Shown here one piece after another: positions 45,942 to 55,337 of a stretch of DNA of 64,000 nt. The notes below the pieces were generated by a model that was not told the origin of the DNA, ran no database searches, and saw only the letters and a list, made by a program, of their open reading frames with translations. Position 1 is the stretch's first letter. The number at the start of each line of letters is the position of its first letter. A program made the position numbers and the translations under genes. The stretch lies in assembly GCF_019969725.1 (NCBI RefSeq), contig NZ_JAHXYW010000004.1, positions 124,001 to 188,000 on the forward strand, read 5' to 3'. This DNA is from Neobacillus bataviensis. GTDB taxonomy: Bacteria; Bacillota; Bacilli; Bacillales_B; DSM-18226.

Positions 45942-47255
45942 ATGAGGAAAAACCAACAGTTTATCAAGCTTTTTATAGTGCTTTTTTTCGGTACAGCGTT
46001 TATTTTTAGTTTTTCACACTTTGGAGCACAGGCTTTCGAAAAATTAGGTAACGCAGATGGAAAATACTCCGAAGGAACGGCAATCGGAAGTTTAGATATT
46101 TCCGGAAAAACGGATGGTGAAGCAGCTAGTTTGCTAGAAGAAAAATATGTTGAATGGCTGAAAGCTACAAAGTTTGAATTGCAATATAGTGAGATGAGTG
46201 TTCCTTTTGACTTAAACCTTTTAAGTTTAGATACAGAGACAACGGTTAATTCAATTAAAGACGGTCAGCAAAACCCAGTTTATATTAGTTTAAACCAATC
46301 TGATGTCGAGGATCAGATTCATATTCTTTTCCCGCAGCTCAATAGTAAAGAAATTGACCTAAACAAGCTGAAAACGAATTTAGAAACAACTGCTTCAAAG
46401 TTTCAAATAGGATCTTTTACCTTCAATCTTTATAATGATTATTCCCTTGGAGGTAAAAAAGATTTTATTGTTAGTGAAGCAGTTCTAAAATTAACGGATA
46501 TACCTGCAGAACTTCAGACAATCGTGAAGAAAAGCCCTGAAATCAAAATTGCAGAAGGAGCTACTTTTTCCCTTTTGGATTTTGCTAAGAATCAAAAGAT
46601 TGAGAATTCCGAAGCGCTTAGTATGCTGGCTACAGGTTTATATCAAACAGTTTTGCCAACGAACTTTACAATAGTTGATCGAAATATTAGCAGAACCATC
46701 CCTGCATATGCAGAACTCGGATTTGATGCAAGAGTAAGCCCTGCACAGAAGACTGATTTAGTGATTGCCAATCCAAATAAATCTGCCTATACAATACAGC
46801 TATTATTAGAAGACAATTTATTAAAAGTTAGCCTAAAGGGCGAGAAACTACTTTACAATTATAAAGTTTCTAAAAAAGACCAACAGCAATTAAAGCCAAA
46901 AACAATAGTCCAATACAGTCCACTTCTAAAAGCGGGTAAAACCATGGTTAAAGCTGCTGGGACTGATGGAATTTCCTTAAAAGTATACCGTGATATATAT
47001 CAAGGTGAACAATACCTAAAAAGTGAACTTATATCTGAGGAATATTACCCGCCAATTTATCGTGTTGAAGTTCATGCTTTAAGTGGAACACTGCAAGGAA
47101 CTTCATCTGCTGCTGCCAGCCAAACTAACAGCACAGTGAATGCTGCTACTCAAACGAATCCTGATGGAAGTCAAACTACTTCAACATCTGACACAACACA
47201 ACCAGATTCTGATGTTGATAACCTTTGGGGGAAGCCGAATGAACAGCCGAAATAG
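45942..47255 (+). CDS. VanW-like secreted/membrane-anchored protein
   Basis: This 437-residue protein has one N-terminal membrane segment or signal (FIKLFIVLFFGTAFIFSF). The central part, about residues 205-290 (AEGATFSLLDFAKNQ, LATGLYQTVLPTNFTIVDRN, GFDARVSPAQKTDLVIANPN), follows the VanW pattern. A Ser/Thr/Asn/Gln-rich C terminus (about 385-425) follows. VanW proteins are widespread in Gram-positive envelopes but their reaction is unknown. It overlaps pilB by 17 bp, so it belongs to the pilus operon. Confidence 0.75.
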   Translation: MRKNQQFIKLFIVLFFGTAFIFSFSHFGAQAFEKLGNADGKYSEGTAIGSLDISGKTDGEAASLLEEKYVEWLKATKFELQYSEMSVPFDLNLLSLDTETTVNSIKDGQQNPVYISLNQSDVEDQIHILFPQLNSKEIDLNKLKTNLETTASKFQIGSFTFNLYNDYSLGGKKDFIVSEAVLKLTDIPAELQTIVKKSPEIKIAEGATFSLLDFAKNQKIENSEALSMLATGLYQTVLPTNFTIVDRNISRTIPAYAELGFDARVSPAQKTDLVIANPNKSAYTIQLLLEDNLLKVSLKGEKLLYNYKVSKKDQQQLKPKTIVQYSPLLKAGKTMVKAAGTDGISLKVYRDIYQGEQYLKSELISEEYYPPIYRVEVHALSGTLQGTSSAAASQTNSTVNAATQTNPDGSQTTSTSDTTQPDSDVDNLWGKPNEQPK

Positions 47256-48933
47256 TGTTGAGTTAAATAAAAAGAAGCAAACTAGAACTCGTCTTGGTGA
47301 TTTATTGTTAGAAGAAGGAATCATCACCGTTGAACAGTTAGAATCGGCTTTGGATGAAAAGGGATCCAACCAAAAACTTGGTGAAGTATTGCTGCAAAAG
47401 GGATATATAACCGATCAACAATTAGCAGAAGTGCTCGAACGACAGCTTGGTATTCCGCATGTAAACCTTTTTCAATATCCATTTGATACAAATCTCTTTT
47501 CGATCATTTCGAAGGATACAGCCAAACGGAATTTAATTGTTCCGCTAAAAAAAGAGGGCAACAAGCTATTTGTAGCAATGGTAAATCCGATGGATTTTAT
47601 CATCATCGACGACTTACGGTTATCCACCGGTTTTCAAATTGAAACAGCGATTGCAACAAAAGACGATATATTACGAACGATTAATAAATATTATGACGAT
47701 GATGAAGGCTTAGAGGAGCTTTTCGATGACTTTTCCCCAAGTGAGCGCGGCAGGGATGAAGATGTTACTAACCAAGACTCGCCGATCGTTCGTCTCGTCA
47801 ATCAAATCCTAACTAATGCCGTCATCCAAAAGGCTAGTGATATTCATATTGACCCCCAGGAAACGAAAATTGTTGTCCGATACAGAGTAGATGGCGTACT
47901 AAGAACAGACCGTGTATTACCACGCCAAATGCTGAGTGTGTTAACAGCTAGAATTAAAATTATGTCGAATCTCGATATCACTGAGCACCGTATTCCACAA
48001 GATGGCCGGATTAAACTTCACCTTGATTTTCACCCTATCGATCTTCGTGTTTCGACATTGCCGACCGTATACGGTGAAAAAATTGTAATGCGTATATTGG
48101 ATATGGGTGCTGCATTAAATGATATAAATAAGATTGGCTTTAATACATTGAATTTTAAAAGGTTCAATGACATGATTGAGCAGCCGACCGGAATTGTACT
48201 TATAACCGGACCAACTGGTTCAGGGAAATCCTCGACTCTGTATGCGGCCCTAAATAAACTGAACAGTGAAGAAGTTAATATCATCACGATTGAAGATCCG
48301 GTGGAATACCAATTGGAAGGCATAAATCAAATCCAGGTAAACACAAATGTCGGGATGACGTTTGCAGCCGGACTTCGATCTATCTTACGTCAGGATCCGA
48401 ATATTATCATGGTCGGTGAGATTCGTGATAAAGAAACAGCTGAAATTGCGATCCGTGCCTCTTTAACTGGGCATTTAGTTTTAAGTACTTTGCACACCAA
48501 TGATTCTTTAGGGACCGTAACACGTCTGGTTGATATGGGTGTCGAACCATTTCTGCTTGCTTCCTCATTAAGCGGGATTGTTGCCCAACGGTTGGTTCGA
48601 AAGGTATGTAAGGATTGTGCCGAAGTTCAAGAACCTTCCATGAGAGAAAAAAATATTTTCGCAAGACGCGGGCTGAAGATTGAAAAGGTTTTGCGAGGAA
48701 AGGGATGCCCTTCTTGCAATATGACAGGTTATAAAGGAAGGGTAGCTCTTCATGAAGTTTTAGTGCTTAATGACGACATGCGTCGAGTCATTATGAATGA
48801 TAATTCCTTTCAAAAGCTAAAAGAACATGCGATTAAAAACAAAACAATCTTCTTGATTGATGATGGCTTATTAAAAGTGAAACAAGGCTTAACAACAACA
48901 GAAGAAGTATTACGTGTAGCTATTCTGGAGTAG
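47239..48933 (+). CDS. pilB: Type IV pilus extension ATPase PilB
   Basis: This 564-residue secretion ATPase powers pilus assembly. The N-terminal MshEN-type domain (RLGDLLLEEGIITVEQLESA, VLLQKGYITDQQLAEVLERQ) belongs to a group in which some members bind c-di-GMP. Walker A GPTGSGKSST is near residue 324, Walker B is IMVGEIRDKETA, the His box is LSTLHTND, and a CxxC pair set (CKDC, CPSC) is the zinc site. The ATG at 47239 has TGGGGG upstream and lies within the end of the VanW-like gene; the open frame further upstream is not real. Confidence 0.95.
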   Translation: MNSRNSVELNKKKQTRTRLGDLLLEEGIITVEQLESALDEKGSNQKLGEVLLQKGYITDQQLAEVLERQLGIPHVNLFQYPFDTNLFSIISKDTAKRNLIVPLKKEGNKLFVAMVNPMDFIIIDDLRLSTGFQIETAIATKDDILRTINKYYDDDEGLEELFDDFSPSERGRDEDVTNQDSPIVRLVNQILTNAVIQKASDIHIDPQETKIVVRYRVDGVLRTDRVLPRQMLSVLTARIKIMSNLDITEHRIPQDGRIKLHLDFHPIDLRVSTLPTVYGEKIVMRILDMGAALNDINKIGFNTLNFKRFNDMIEQPTGIVLITGPTGSGKSSTLYAALNKLNSEEVNIITIEDPVEYQLEGINQIQVNTNVGMTFAAGLRSILRQDPNIIMVGEIRDKETAEIAIRASLTGHLVLSTLHTNDSLGTVTRLVDMGVEPFLLASSLSGIVAQRLVRKVCKDCAEVQEPSMREKNIFARRGLKIEKVLRGKGCPSCNMTGYKGRVALHEVLVLNDDMRRVIMNDNSFQKLKEHAIKNKTIFLIDDGLLKVKQGLTTTEEVLRVAILE

Positions 48934-48945
48934 GAGTTTGAACAG

Positions 48946-49995
48946 ATGAAAGAAAGAATCGATAATATTTTACGTGCCGCACTTGAATTTAAAGCTTCTG
49001 ATATCCATTTAACAGTTGGGGTTCCCCCAGTATTCCGTATCAATGGGGATATTAAGCGTTATGGGAAGGACATGCTTTTGCCTGCCGATACAGAGGCGAT
49101 TGCAAAAGCAATTGTCCCTGAAAACATGTATGACCTGTTTAAGGAAAAGGGAGAGCTGGATTTTTCTTATGGTATTCCTGGGGTGTCGCGTTTCCGTGTT
49201 AATGCCTATCATCAACGGAAAAGCGTTGCCCTTGCACTTCGTGTCGTTGCTTCGAAAACACCTACAATCGAAGACTTAGATTTGCCTGAAATCATTCCGA
49301 AGCTAATGGAAAAGCCACAAGGATTAATACTTGTAACTGGACCTACTGGAAGCGGAAAGTCAACGACACTTGCATCGATGATTGATTATATGAACCGGAC
49401 GATGCGTAAGCATATCATTACACTTGAAGACCCGATCGAATACCTTCATAAACATGGTAATTCGATTATAGACCAGCGTGAGGTTGGTTTTGACACCAAA
49501 TCATATGCCAATGGTTTAAAAGGAGCGCTTCGCCAAGACCCTGATGTTATTCTTGTTGGGGAGATGCGTGACTTAGAAACAATTGGTATAGCCATTACGG
49601 CTGCGGAAACTGGGCACTTAGTGCTTGGTACCCTTCATACATCGAGTGCGCCGTCAACCATTAACCGGATCATCGACGTATTTCCGCCAGCGCAGCAGCC
49701 TCAGATTCGGGTGCAGCTCGCATCCGTTTTAGTAGGAGTAATTTCACAACGACTATTTCCTACTGCCGATAAAAAAGGCAGAAAGGCAGCAACAGAGATT
49801 TTAGTTAACAATCCGGCCATTGCCAACCTGATCCGAAGTGAAAAAATTCACCAAATTTCAAGCACAATGCAAACTTCCCGTGCCCAGGGAATGCATACGC
49901 TAGAAATGAGTATTCGCGACTTGCTTGACCGTAATTTAATTCAGCAAGAAGCAGCGACAAAATACCTCCACGAAAAGATGATGCAGGATGCCTAG
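48946..49995 (+). CDS. pilT: Type IV pilus retraction ATPase PilT
   Basis: This 349-residue ATPase depolymerises the pilus for twitching or DNA uptake. Walker A GPTGSGKSTT is near residue 132, Asp box and Walker B DPDVILVGEMRDLETI follow, and the PilT hallmark GTLHTSSA is present. The N terminus (ASDIHLTVGVPPVFRINGDI) is typical. Its presence implies retractile pili. It lies 12 bp after pilB and overlaps pilC by 8 bp. Confidence 0.96.
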   Translation: MKERIDNILRAALEFKASDIHLTVGVPPVFRINGDIKRYGKDMLLPADTEAIAKAIVPENMYDLFKEKGELDFSYGIPGVSRFRVNAYHQRKSVALALRVVASKTPTIEDLDLPEIIPKLMEKPQGLILVTGPTGSGKSTTLASMIDYMNRTMRKHIITLEDPIEYLHKHGNSIIDQREVGFDTKSYANGLKGALRQDPDVILVGEMRDLETIGIAITAAETGHLVLGTLHTSSAPSTINRIIDVFPPAQQPQIRVQLASVLVGVISQRLFPTADKKGRKAATEILVNNPAIANLIRSEKIHQISSTMQTSRAQGMHTLEMSIRDLLDRNLIQQEAATKYLHEKMMQDA

Positions 49996-51193
49996 GTTTA
50001 AATATTCTGGTCGTGACAAACGAGGAAAAAAACAGGGCACTGTAACAGCGGCTTCCAGACGAGAAGCAATGATGAAGCTAAAAGAAGATGGCGTTCGGGT
50101 TGTTGAAATGAAGGAAGTCCCTGAAACCCTAATGACAATGGAATTAACAATTGGTAATCCAGTTAAGCTTCAGGATTTTGTTATATATATTAGACAATTC
50201 GCCACATTGCTTAAGGCCGGGGTAACCATCGTTGAAGCTACATCAGTTCTCGCAGCTCAAACAGAAAGTAAAGCCTTAAAAAGGATTTTACTGGATGTGG
50301 AGCAGGAACTTCGCGAGGGTAACCCTTTTTCTGAGGCAGTATCGAAACATACCAAAGTATTTAATTCCATGTTTATCAACATGGTTAAGGCTGGAGAAGT
50401 TAGCGGGAATATGGATGAAACACTAGAACGTCTCGCGACAGATTTTGAAAAACAGCATCATACAAGGCAAAAAGTGGTTTCGGCGCTGACTTATCCGCTT
50501 GTAATCGGAATTATTGCAATTTGTGCTGTTATCTTCTTGCTTGTTGGGGTAGTCCCTAAATTTGTAACTATGTTTAAAGACATGAATGCAGAGTTGCCTG
50601 GAATAACGAAGTTTGTCTTATCCTCTAGCGAATTTATGAAATCATTTTGGTGGGTTGTTTTACTATTATTCATTGCAATTTATCTTGGTTTTACCTTCAT
50701 GAAAAAAAATAAGCAGACAAAATACTATCTAGATTATGCACTCTTAAGGATGCCTATATTCGGTAAAATGATGCAAAAAGCACAACTAGCCAGAATGATG
50801 AGAACACTTAGCACGTTATTTTCTAGTTCAGTTCCAATCCTGCAATCTATGGCCATCGTGGAAAAAGTCGTAGAGAATGAAGTAATTTCAAAGGTCATTC
50901 GTGAATCAAGAGACTCTCTTGAGAAAGGCCGATCAATGACTGAGCCAATGAATGATCACTGGGCCTTTCCTCCTCTTGTAACGCAAATGATATCCATTGG
51001 GGAAGGAACTGGGGCATTAGACGCAATGCTATCAAAAATTGCTGAATTCTATGAAAAAGAAGTCGAAGCTGGAACAGATAGACTAAAGTCCCTGATTGAG
51101 CCAATCATGATTGTCTTTTTAGCAGGTATTGTCGGGGTTATTGTCCTATCGATTATGATGCCAATGTTCTCGATGTTCGACCAAATGAGCTAA
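49988..51193 (+). CDS. pilC: Type IV pilus inner-membrane platform protein PilC
   Basis: This 401-residue GspF/PilC-family protein has two homologous cytoplasmic GspF domains (about residues 65-190 and 270-390) with membrane segments at about 165-190, 215-235 and 370-395. It couples PilB/PilT to pilin polymerisation. The N terminus PRFKYSGRDKRGKKQGTV is typical. It overlaps pilT by 8 bp. Confidence 0.95.
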   Translation: MPRFKYSGRDKRGKKQGTVTAASRREAMMKLKEDGVRVVEMKEVPETLMTMELTIGNPVKLQDFVIYIRQFATLLKAGVTIVEATSVLAAQTESKALKRILLDVEQELREGNPFSEAVSKHTKVFNSMFINMVKAGEVSGNMDETLERLATDFEKQHHTRQKVVSALTYPLVIGIIAICAVIFLLVGVVPKFVTMFKDMNAELPGITKFVLSSSEFMKSFWWVVLLLFIAIYLGFTFMKKNKQTKYYLDYALLRMPIFGKMMQKAQLARMMRTLSTLFSSSVPILQSMAIVEKVVENEVISKVIRESRDSLEKGRSMTEPMNDHWAFPPLVTQMISIGEGTGALDAMLSKIAEFYEKEVEAGTDRLKSLIEPIMIVFLAGIVGVIVLSIMMPMFSMFDQMS

Positions 51194-51283
51194 GATTTGC
51201 AAATTTTTAGTTAATTGTTACAAAAATCCAATTTTTGAGACAAAAAATGATAAAAAACTCTTTTCGAATACTGTCATTTATTG

Positions 51284-51289
51284 TATACT
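51284..51289 (+). promoter_or_regulatory. Possible promoter of the major pilin gene
   Basis: TATACT lies 46 bp before the pilin ATG in the only sizeable gap (142 bp) of the plus-strand operon; TTTTCG at 51261 is a poor -35. A separate promoter would suit an abundant pilin. Confidence 0.4.
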
Positions 51290-51335
51290 CATAGAGAAAT
51301 ATTACTAGGTTCATAGAACCAGAGGGAGCGGTAAA

Positions 51336-51797
51336 ATGGTACAAGCGTTAAAGTTAAAAATGAAAGAACAAAAAGGTTTTACCCTAATTGAATTACTTGC
51401 AGTTATCGTTATTTTAGGGATTATTGCTGCGATTGCGATTCCTGCTATCGGAAATGTTATTAAAAAATCAGATCAGAAAGCTACAGTGCAAGAAGGTTTA
51501 CAAATTATTAATGCCGCAAAGATGTATGTTGCTGACAATGCTGCTGCCAAAAATGTTACATTAAATTATAATGGGACTGGTACATTAAATACTACTACTG
51601 GAGCAGGTACTGATATATCTCTAAAAGATTACTTAGATCATGTTAAAGATACTAGTTTTGTAGTTACTGTAACTTATAATACCACCTCAGGTAAGTACAC
51701 CTATTCATTATCTGGACATGCAGCTGCTGCCTTAGCTGATGGTTCAGACGCTGGCACCGATGCTTCTGAAAATGAATTAATAAACTATAGTAACTAA
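51336..51797 (+). CDS. Major type IV pilin (prepilin)
   Basis: This 153-residue prepilin has a 14-residue basic leader ending KEQKG, cleaved before FTLIELLAVIVILGIIAAIAIPA with Glu5 intact. The mature protein has a Thr/Asn/Ala-rich globular part (NYNGTGTLNTTTGAGTD) and lacks cysteines, unlike Gram-negative PilA with its disulfide loop. AGAGGGAGCGG precedes the ATG. Its stop overlaps the peptidase start by one base. It is the only major pilin candidate in the locus. Confidence 0.93.
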   Translation: MVQALKLKMKEQKGFTLIELLAVIVILGIIAAIAIPAIGNVIKKSDQKATVQEGLQIINAAKMYVADNAAAKNVTLNYNGTGTLNTTTGAGTDISLKDYLDHVKDTSFVVTVTYNTTSGKYTYSLSGHAAAALADGSDAGTDASENELINYSN

Positions 51798-52543
51798 TGT
51801 TTATTGCAATTATGTTTTTATATGGTATACTCCTAGGCTCCTTCTTTAACGTGGTAGGCCTAAGGGTGCCATTAAAGAAATCAATCGTAAAACCAAGATC
51901 AGCATGTCCAACTTGCGGACATCAGCTTACACCATTAGAACTAATTCCGGTTTTATCATATATGCTTCAAAAGGGGAAATGCCGCGGCTGTCAGTCGCGG
52001 ATTTCTCCTATCTATCCATTTTTTGAACTGCTTACAGGAATCTTGTTTGCAGCGGCACCATACTTGGTTGGATGGTCTGGAGAATTATTCGTTGCCTTAA
52101 CGTTAATTTCATTGTTTATGATTATCATCGTTTCCGATATTCATTATATGATCATCCCTGATAAAATTTTAATTTGGTTTGCAGGGATTTTTTTATTGGA
52201 ACGAATTATTATGCCTTTAGACCCATGGTGGGATAGTGTGCTCGGTGCTGTCACTGGGTTTTTATTACTGTTTACCATCATGATTGTCAGCAAAGGCGGG
52301 ATGGGCTTCGGCGATGTGAAACTCTATGCCCTGCTCGGACTCGTATTAGGATTTAAACTGGTCTTATTATCTTTTTTCCTTTCTACACTGTATGGAGCTG
52401 TTATAGGCGGATTAGCCCAGCTATTTAAAATCGTAGAAAAACGCGAACCGATTCCATTCGGCCCATTCATTGCAGCCGGTACATTGACAGCTTATTTTTG
52501 GGGTTTGGATCTAATAGATTTATACTTTCAAATTCTTTTATAG
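51797..52543 (+). CDS. pilD: Prepilin peptidase / N-methyltransferase (PilD/ComC)
   Basis: This 248-residue membrane aspartyl protease cleaves prepilins after glycine and methylates the new N terminus. The zinc/methylase region has CPTCGHQLTPLELIPVLSY and CRGC. Catalytic aspartates lie in VSDIHYMIIPD and MGFGDVKLYALLG. It is the functional counterpart of B. subtilis comC, located at the equivalent chromosomal position between folC and spoIIB. Confidence 0.96.
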   Translation: MFIAIMFLYGILLGSFFNVVGLRVPLKKSIVKPRSACPTCGHQLTPLELIPVLSYMLQKGKCRGCQSRISPIYPFFELLTGILFAAAPYLVGWSGELFVALTLISLFMIIIVSDIHYMIIPDKILIWFAGIFLLERIIMPLDPWWDSVLGAVTGFLLLFTIMIVSKGGMGFGDVKLYALLGLVLGFKLVLLSFFLSTLYGAVIGGLAQLFKIVEKREPIPFGPFIAAGTLTAYFWGLDLIDLYFQILL

Positions 52544-52568
52544 GAATTTTTTATAAGGGGTTCATGAT

Positions 52569-53564
52569 ATGGCATTTTCCCTCTTTTCTACTAAAAATCG
52601 AATAATCAACCTGGTAATAAATGATCACTCGATTCGCTTCTTAGAATTGAAACAAGCGAATCCCCCTATACCGCAAAGGTGGAATGAGCGTTTTTTGCCG
52701 CCTGGAATCATTACGGATGGAAAAATCGTCGACATTGATTCACTCTCAAGCATTCTTGAGGAATGTATCGAAGAATGGAAAATCCGTAGACGTGCGATTC
52801 GTTTTATAGTTCCAGATCCGCTTGTTATTATACGGAAAGTCTCTATCCCAGCAGATGTGCAGGAAGATGAGATTAAGGGGTATCTTTATTTAGAGCTGGG
52901 TTCTAGTATACATTTACCTTTCGAGGAACCGGTATTTGATTATTACTCACTTCCGGATAACGGTAAAACAAAGGATTTATTATTATTTGCTGCTCCGGAG
53001 CAGAATGTTATGGAGTATGTTGATTTACTCAACAGCCTCAAATTAAATCCAGTTGCGGCTGATATTTCTCCGCTTTCCTTATATCGTTTGTACTACCATT
53101 TAGGGCAGGCAAGCTCGGATGAAGTTCTTTTCACTGTCCAATTTGATCTGACCAGCGTCAATTTATGCATCTTTGATGAAACGGTACCGTTAGTCATGCG
53201 TCATTTCGCTTTGCCGTTTGATTTCGATAAATGGGAAATTTCCCGAGATGCGTTACAATTAATGGTTTGCAAATACACAGGCGAACCGGAAGAATTGGTT
53301 GTGCAATTTGAAGATATTTTTAAAGAAATAAACAAGTTATTGGATTTTTATCGTTATTCACTTAATAGTGAAAAGCAGGATGTCACCAAGTTTTTATTAA
53401 ATGGCGACCATCCAATGCTAATGGCTATTTTTGATGAAATGAAAGAAAGATTTGAAATTCCTGTGGAATTAATTAATTTCGAAAAGGAAGCAAACAGTAA
53501 ACCGGTTAGTGTACCGAATAATTTATTACTGCCTTTAGGTCTTGCTTTAAAAGAGGTGCAATGA
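52569..53564 (+). CDS. pilM: Type IV pilus assembly protein PilM
   Basis: This 331-residue actin/FtsA-like cytoplasmic ATPase binds the PilN cytoplasmic peptide. The PilM_2-type pattern is clear: LVINDHSIRFLELKQ at the start, IRFIVPDPLVIIRKVSIPADVQEDEI near residue 80, and LLFAAPEQNVMEYVDLLNSLKLNPVAADI near 150. It overlaps pilN by 4 bp. Confidence 0.9.
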   Translation: MAFSLFSTKNRIINLVINDHSIRFLELKQANPPIPQRWNERFLPPGIITDGKIVDIDSLSSILEECIEEWKIRRRAIRFIVPDPLVIIRKVSIPADVQEDEIKGYLYLELGSSIHLPFEEPVFDYYSLPDNGKTKDLLLFAAPEQNVMEYVDLLNSLKLNPVAADISPLSLYRLYYHLGQASSDEVLFTVQFDLTSVNLCIFDETVPLVMRHFALPFDFDKWEISRDALQLMVCKYTGEPEELVVQFEDIFKEINKLLDFYRYSLNSEKQDVTKFLLNGDHPMLMAIFDEMKERFEIPVELINFEKEANSKPVSVPNNLLLPLGLALKEVQ

Positions 53565-54394
53565 TGCTTGTAGAAATTAATCTGCTTCCTCAAAAAGAGC
53601 CCAAAAAATTCAATATTATCTATTTATCATCCATCGTTGCGGCATTAGTTCTCATTGGCGGTGTTTACCTTTGGCAGATTCAATCCGTCAAAAGTGATGT
53701 GGAAGCTGTTGATAGTCAAATTGCAGTGACAAAGAAGCTTGCTGATAAGCAACAACAAAATGCCAATCAAGCACAAGTAGCTTCTTCTGCAGGATTATTG
53801 AAATCTGCTGTTGAATGGGTGAAAAACTACCCAATTCAAACCATCCCGGTAATGAGACATCTGACATCTCTATTGCCAGAGCGCGGGTTTATTCAGTCCT
53901 TTGCCTATACAGAAGCAGGGACGGTAACACTTAGTGTCCAATTTGACAGCGCAAGAGAGGCTGCCTATTTTCTGGAGAACTTAAAAGAATCTTCATGGAT
54001 TGCCGATGCCAGCCTTAACTCCTTAAGTGCTGTCGAGAAAAAGGAAACGACTGCAGCAACTGCACAAACTACTGGTCAAAATACTGCGACTAATACTAGC
54101 GGTCAAAACACAGCTACAACTACGACTGCTACTCAAAATACAACTAATACAAACGCTGCAGCTACTACTAATCAGAGTACGACAGCTGCAGGTCAAACAA
54201 GTACAACAAATTCAACAACTAATACAACAACGAATACTGCAACCAATTCAGCTACTGCTGCCACTGGCACAAATGCACAACCTGATAAAAATATTCTTCC
54301 AAGGTATCTTGGTCAATTTGAAATTAAGTTTAATAAAGATGTTATCAAAACGGATTTGAGCAAGAAGAAGGCTGAAGGGGGGACTGGCTCATGA
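53561..54394 (+). CDS. pilN: Type IV pilus assembly protein PilN with Thr/Asn-rich insert
   Basis: This 277-residue bitopic membrane protein begins with the PilM-binding peptide VEINLLPQKEPKK, then one membrane helix (about residues 18-38), a coiled coil and a ferredoxin-like fold (about 90-150). A low-complexity segment of about 80 residues (about 165-245), almost entirely Thr, Asn, Gln, Ala and Ser, is unusual for PilN. Two start codons (53561, 53564) are adjacent; AGAGGTG precedes them. Confidence 0.88.
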   Translation: MMLVEINLLPQKEPKKFNIIYLSSIVAALVLIGGVYLWQIQSVKSDVEAVDSQIAVTKKLADKQQQNANQAQVASSAGLLKSAVEWVKNYPIQTIPVMRHLTSLLPERGFIQSFAYTEAGTVTLSVQFDSAREAAYFLENLKESSWIADASLNSLSAVEKKETTAATAQTTGQNTATNTSGQNTATTTTATQNTTNTNAAATTNQSTTAAGQTSTTNSTTNTTTNTATNSATAATGTNAQPDKNILPRYLGQFEIKFNKDVIKTDLSKKKAEGGTGS

Positions 54395-55203
54395 AGTCCC
54401 GCCTATCAAAACTAGACAAAATAATCGTGGGTGGCGGATCCCTATTAATCATACTGGTATTCGTCTATGCCCAGTTCCTTTCGCTCACACCTTTGAAATC
54501 AGATTTAGCGTCTAAGGAGCAAGAACTACAGACTGAGCAAAAACTGTTAGAAATGACGGAGAAGAAAAAGACTGACTCCCAAAAGACAGAACCTGAAAAC
54601 ACAAGTGAACTGCAAAAGCAGCTTCCAGTTATGCCACTTCAGGAACAAGTTCTTTTGGATTTAGAAAAAGCAGAAACTGTTTCTAATAGTCAAATTAAAT
54701 CCATGGGTTTTGCAAAAGATGCTGATGTGACGCCGCCAGCTACTGAGACTCCTGCAGCAAATTCAGGAACGAATCAGGCTGCAGGACAAAATCAAAGTAC
54801 CACAAATCAGGGTACTCAAAATCAACCGACAACTGCTCAAGGGACAGGCAATCAAGCTGCAACCCAACAACCAGCAGCTACTGCTCCTAGCGGCCTTAAA
54901 AAACTGACTGTTCAGCTTCAAGTTGAATCTCAAACCTATACAGATTTAGAAAAATTCATCGAAACATTGGAATCATTGCCGCGAATTGTGGTAGTGGAGG
55001 CAATCAATTATACAGGCGGAGAAGAGGTCACAACTCTTGATCAAGAAAATAAACCTTTAAGCTATTCGCTTACCATTTCTGCCTTCTACATGCCAACATT
55101 AACAGACCTTGCAGCACAGCTGCCTAAAATCGATGCACCGGCACCGGCGGGTAAAGAAAATCCATTAACCCAGTTTCCTGCTACGGCAGCAACTCAGCCT
55201 TAA
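54391..55203 (+). CDS. pilO: Type IV pilus assembly protein PilO-like
   Basis: This 270-residue bitopic protein has a membrane helix at about residues 12-32, a coiled coil, a Thr/Asn/Gln/Ala-rich segment (about 115-168), and a ferredoxin-like domain (KKLTVQLQVESQTYTDLEKFI, SLPRIVVVEAINYTG). It pairs with PilN in the inner-membrane alignment complex. It overlaps pilN by 4 bp and ends the operon at a strong terminator. Confidence 0.85.
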   Translation: MKSRLSKLDKIIVGGGSLLIILVFVYAQFLSLTPLKSDLASKEQELQTEQKLLEMTEKKKTDSQKTEPENTSELQKQLPVMPLQEQVLLDLEKAETVSNSQIKSMGFAKDADVTPPATETPAANSGTNQAAGQNQSTTNQGTQNQPTTAQGTGNQAATQQPAATAPSGLKKLTVQLQVESQTYTDLEKFIETLESLPRIVVVEAINYTGGEEVTTLDQENKPLSYSLTISAFYMPTLTDLAAQLPKIDAPAPAGKENPLTQFPATAATQP

Positions 55204-55247
55204 TGAACAAGTTAGCGAATGAACCAATAATTTGGCGAAACTCTACG

Positions 55248-55282
55248 ATAACAAGACGACAAAAGTCTTGTTATTTTTTTTT
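55248..55282 (+). terminator. Terminator of the type IV pilus operon
   Basis: A perfect 10-bp stem ATAACAAGAC / GTCTTGTTAT with a 7-nt loop and a T8 run. Confidence 0.95.
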
Positions 55283-55337
55283 GCCCCTATGATAGGATGA
55301 AACTAATTATCTGTCGGATGAGAAGGGAGAACGTAGA

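Noticed and set aside
51336..51797. ComGC-type competence pseudopilin instead of pilin
   Set aside because: The protein is longer than ComGC, lacks its cysteines, and the operon includes PilT, PilM, PilN and PilO, which favour true type IV pili.
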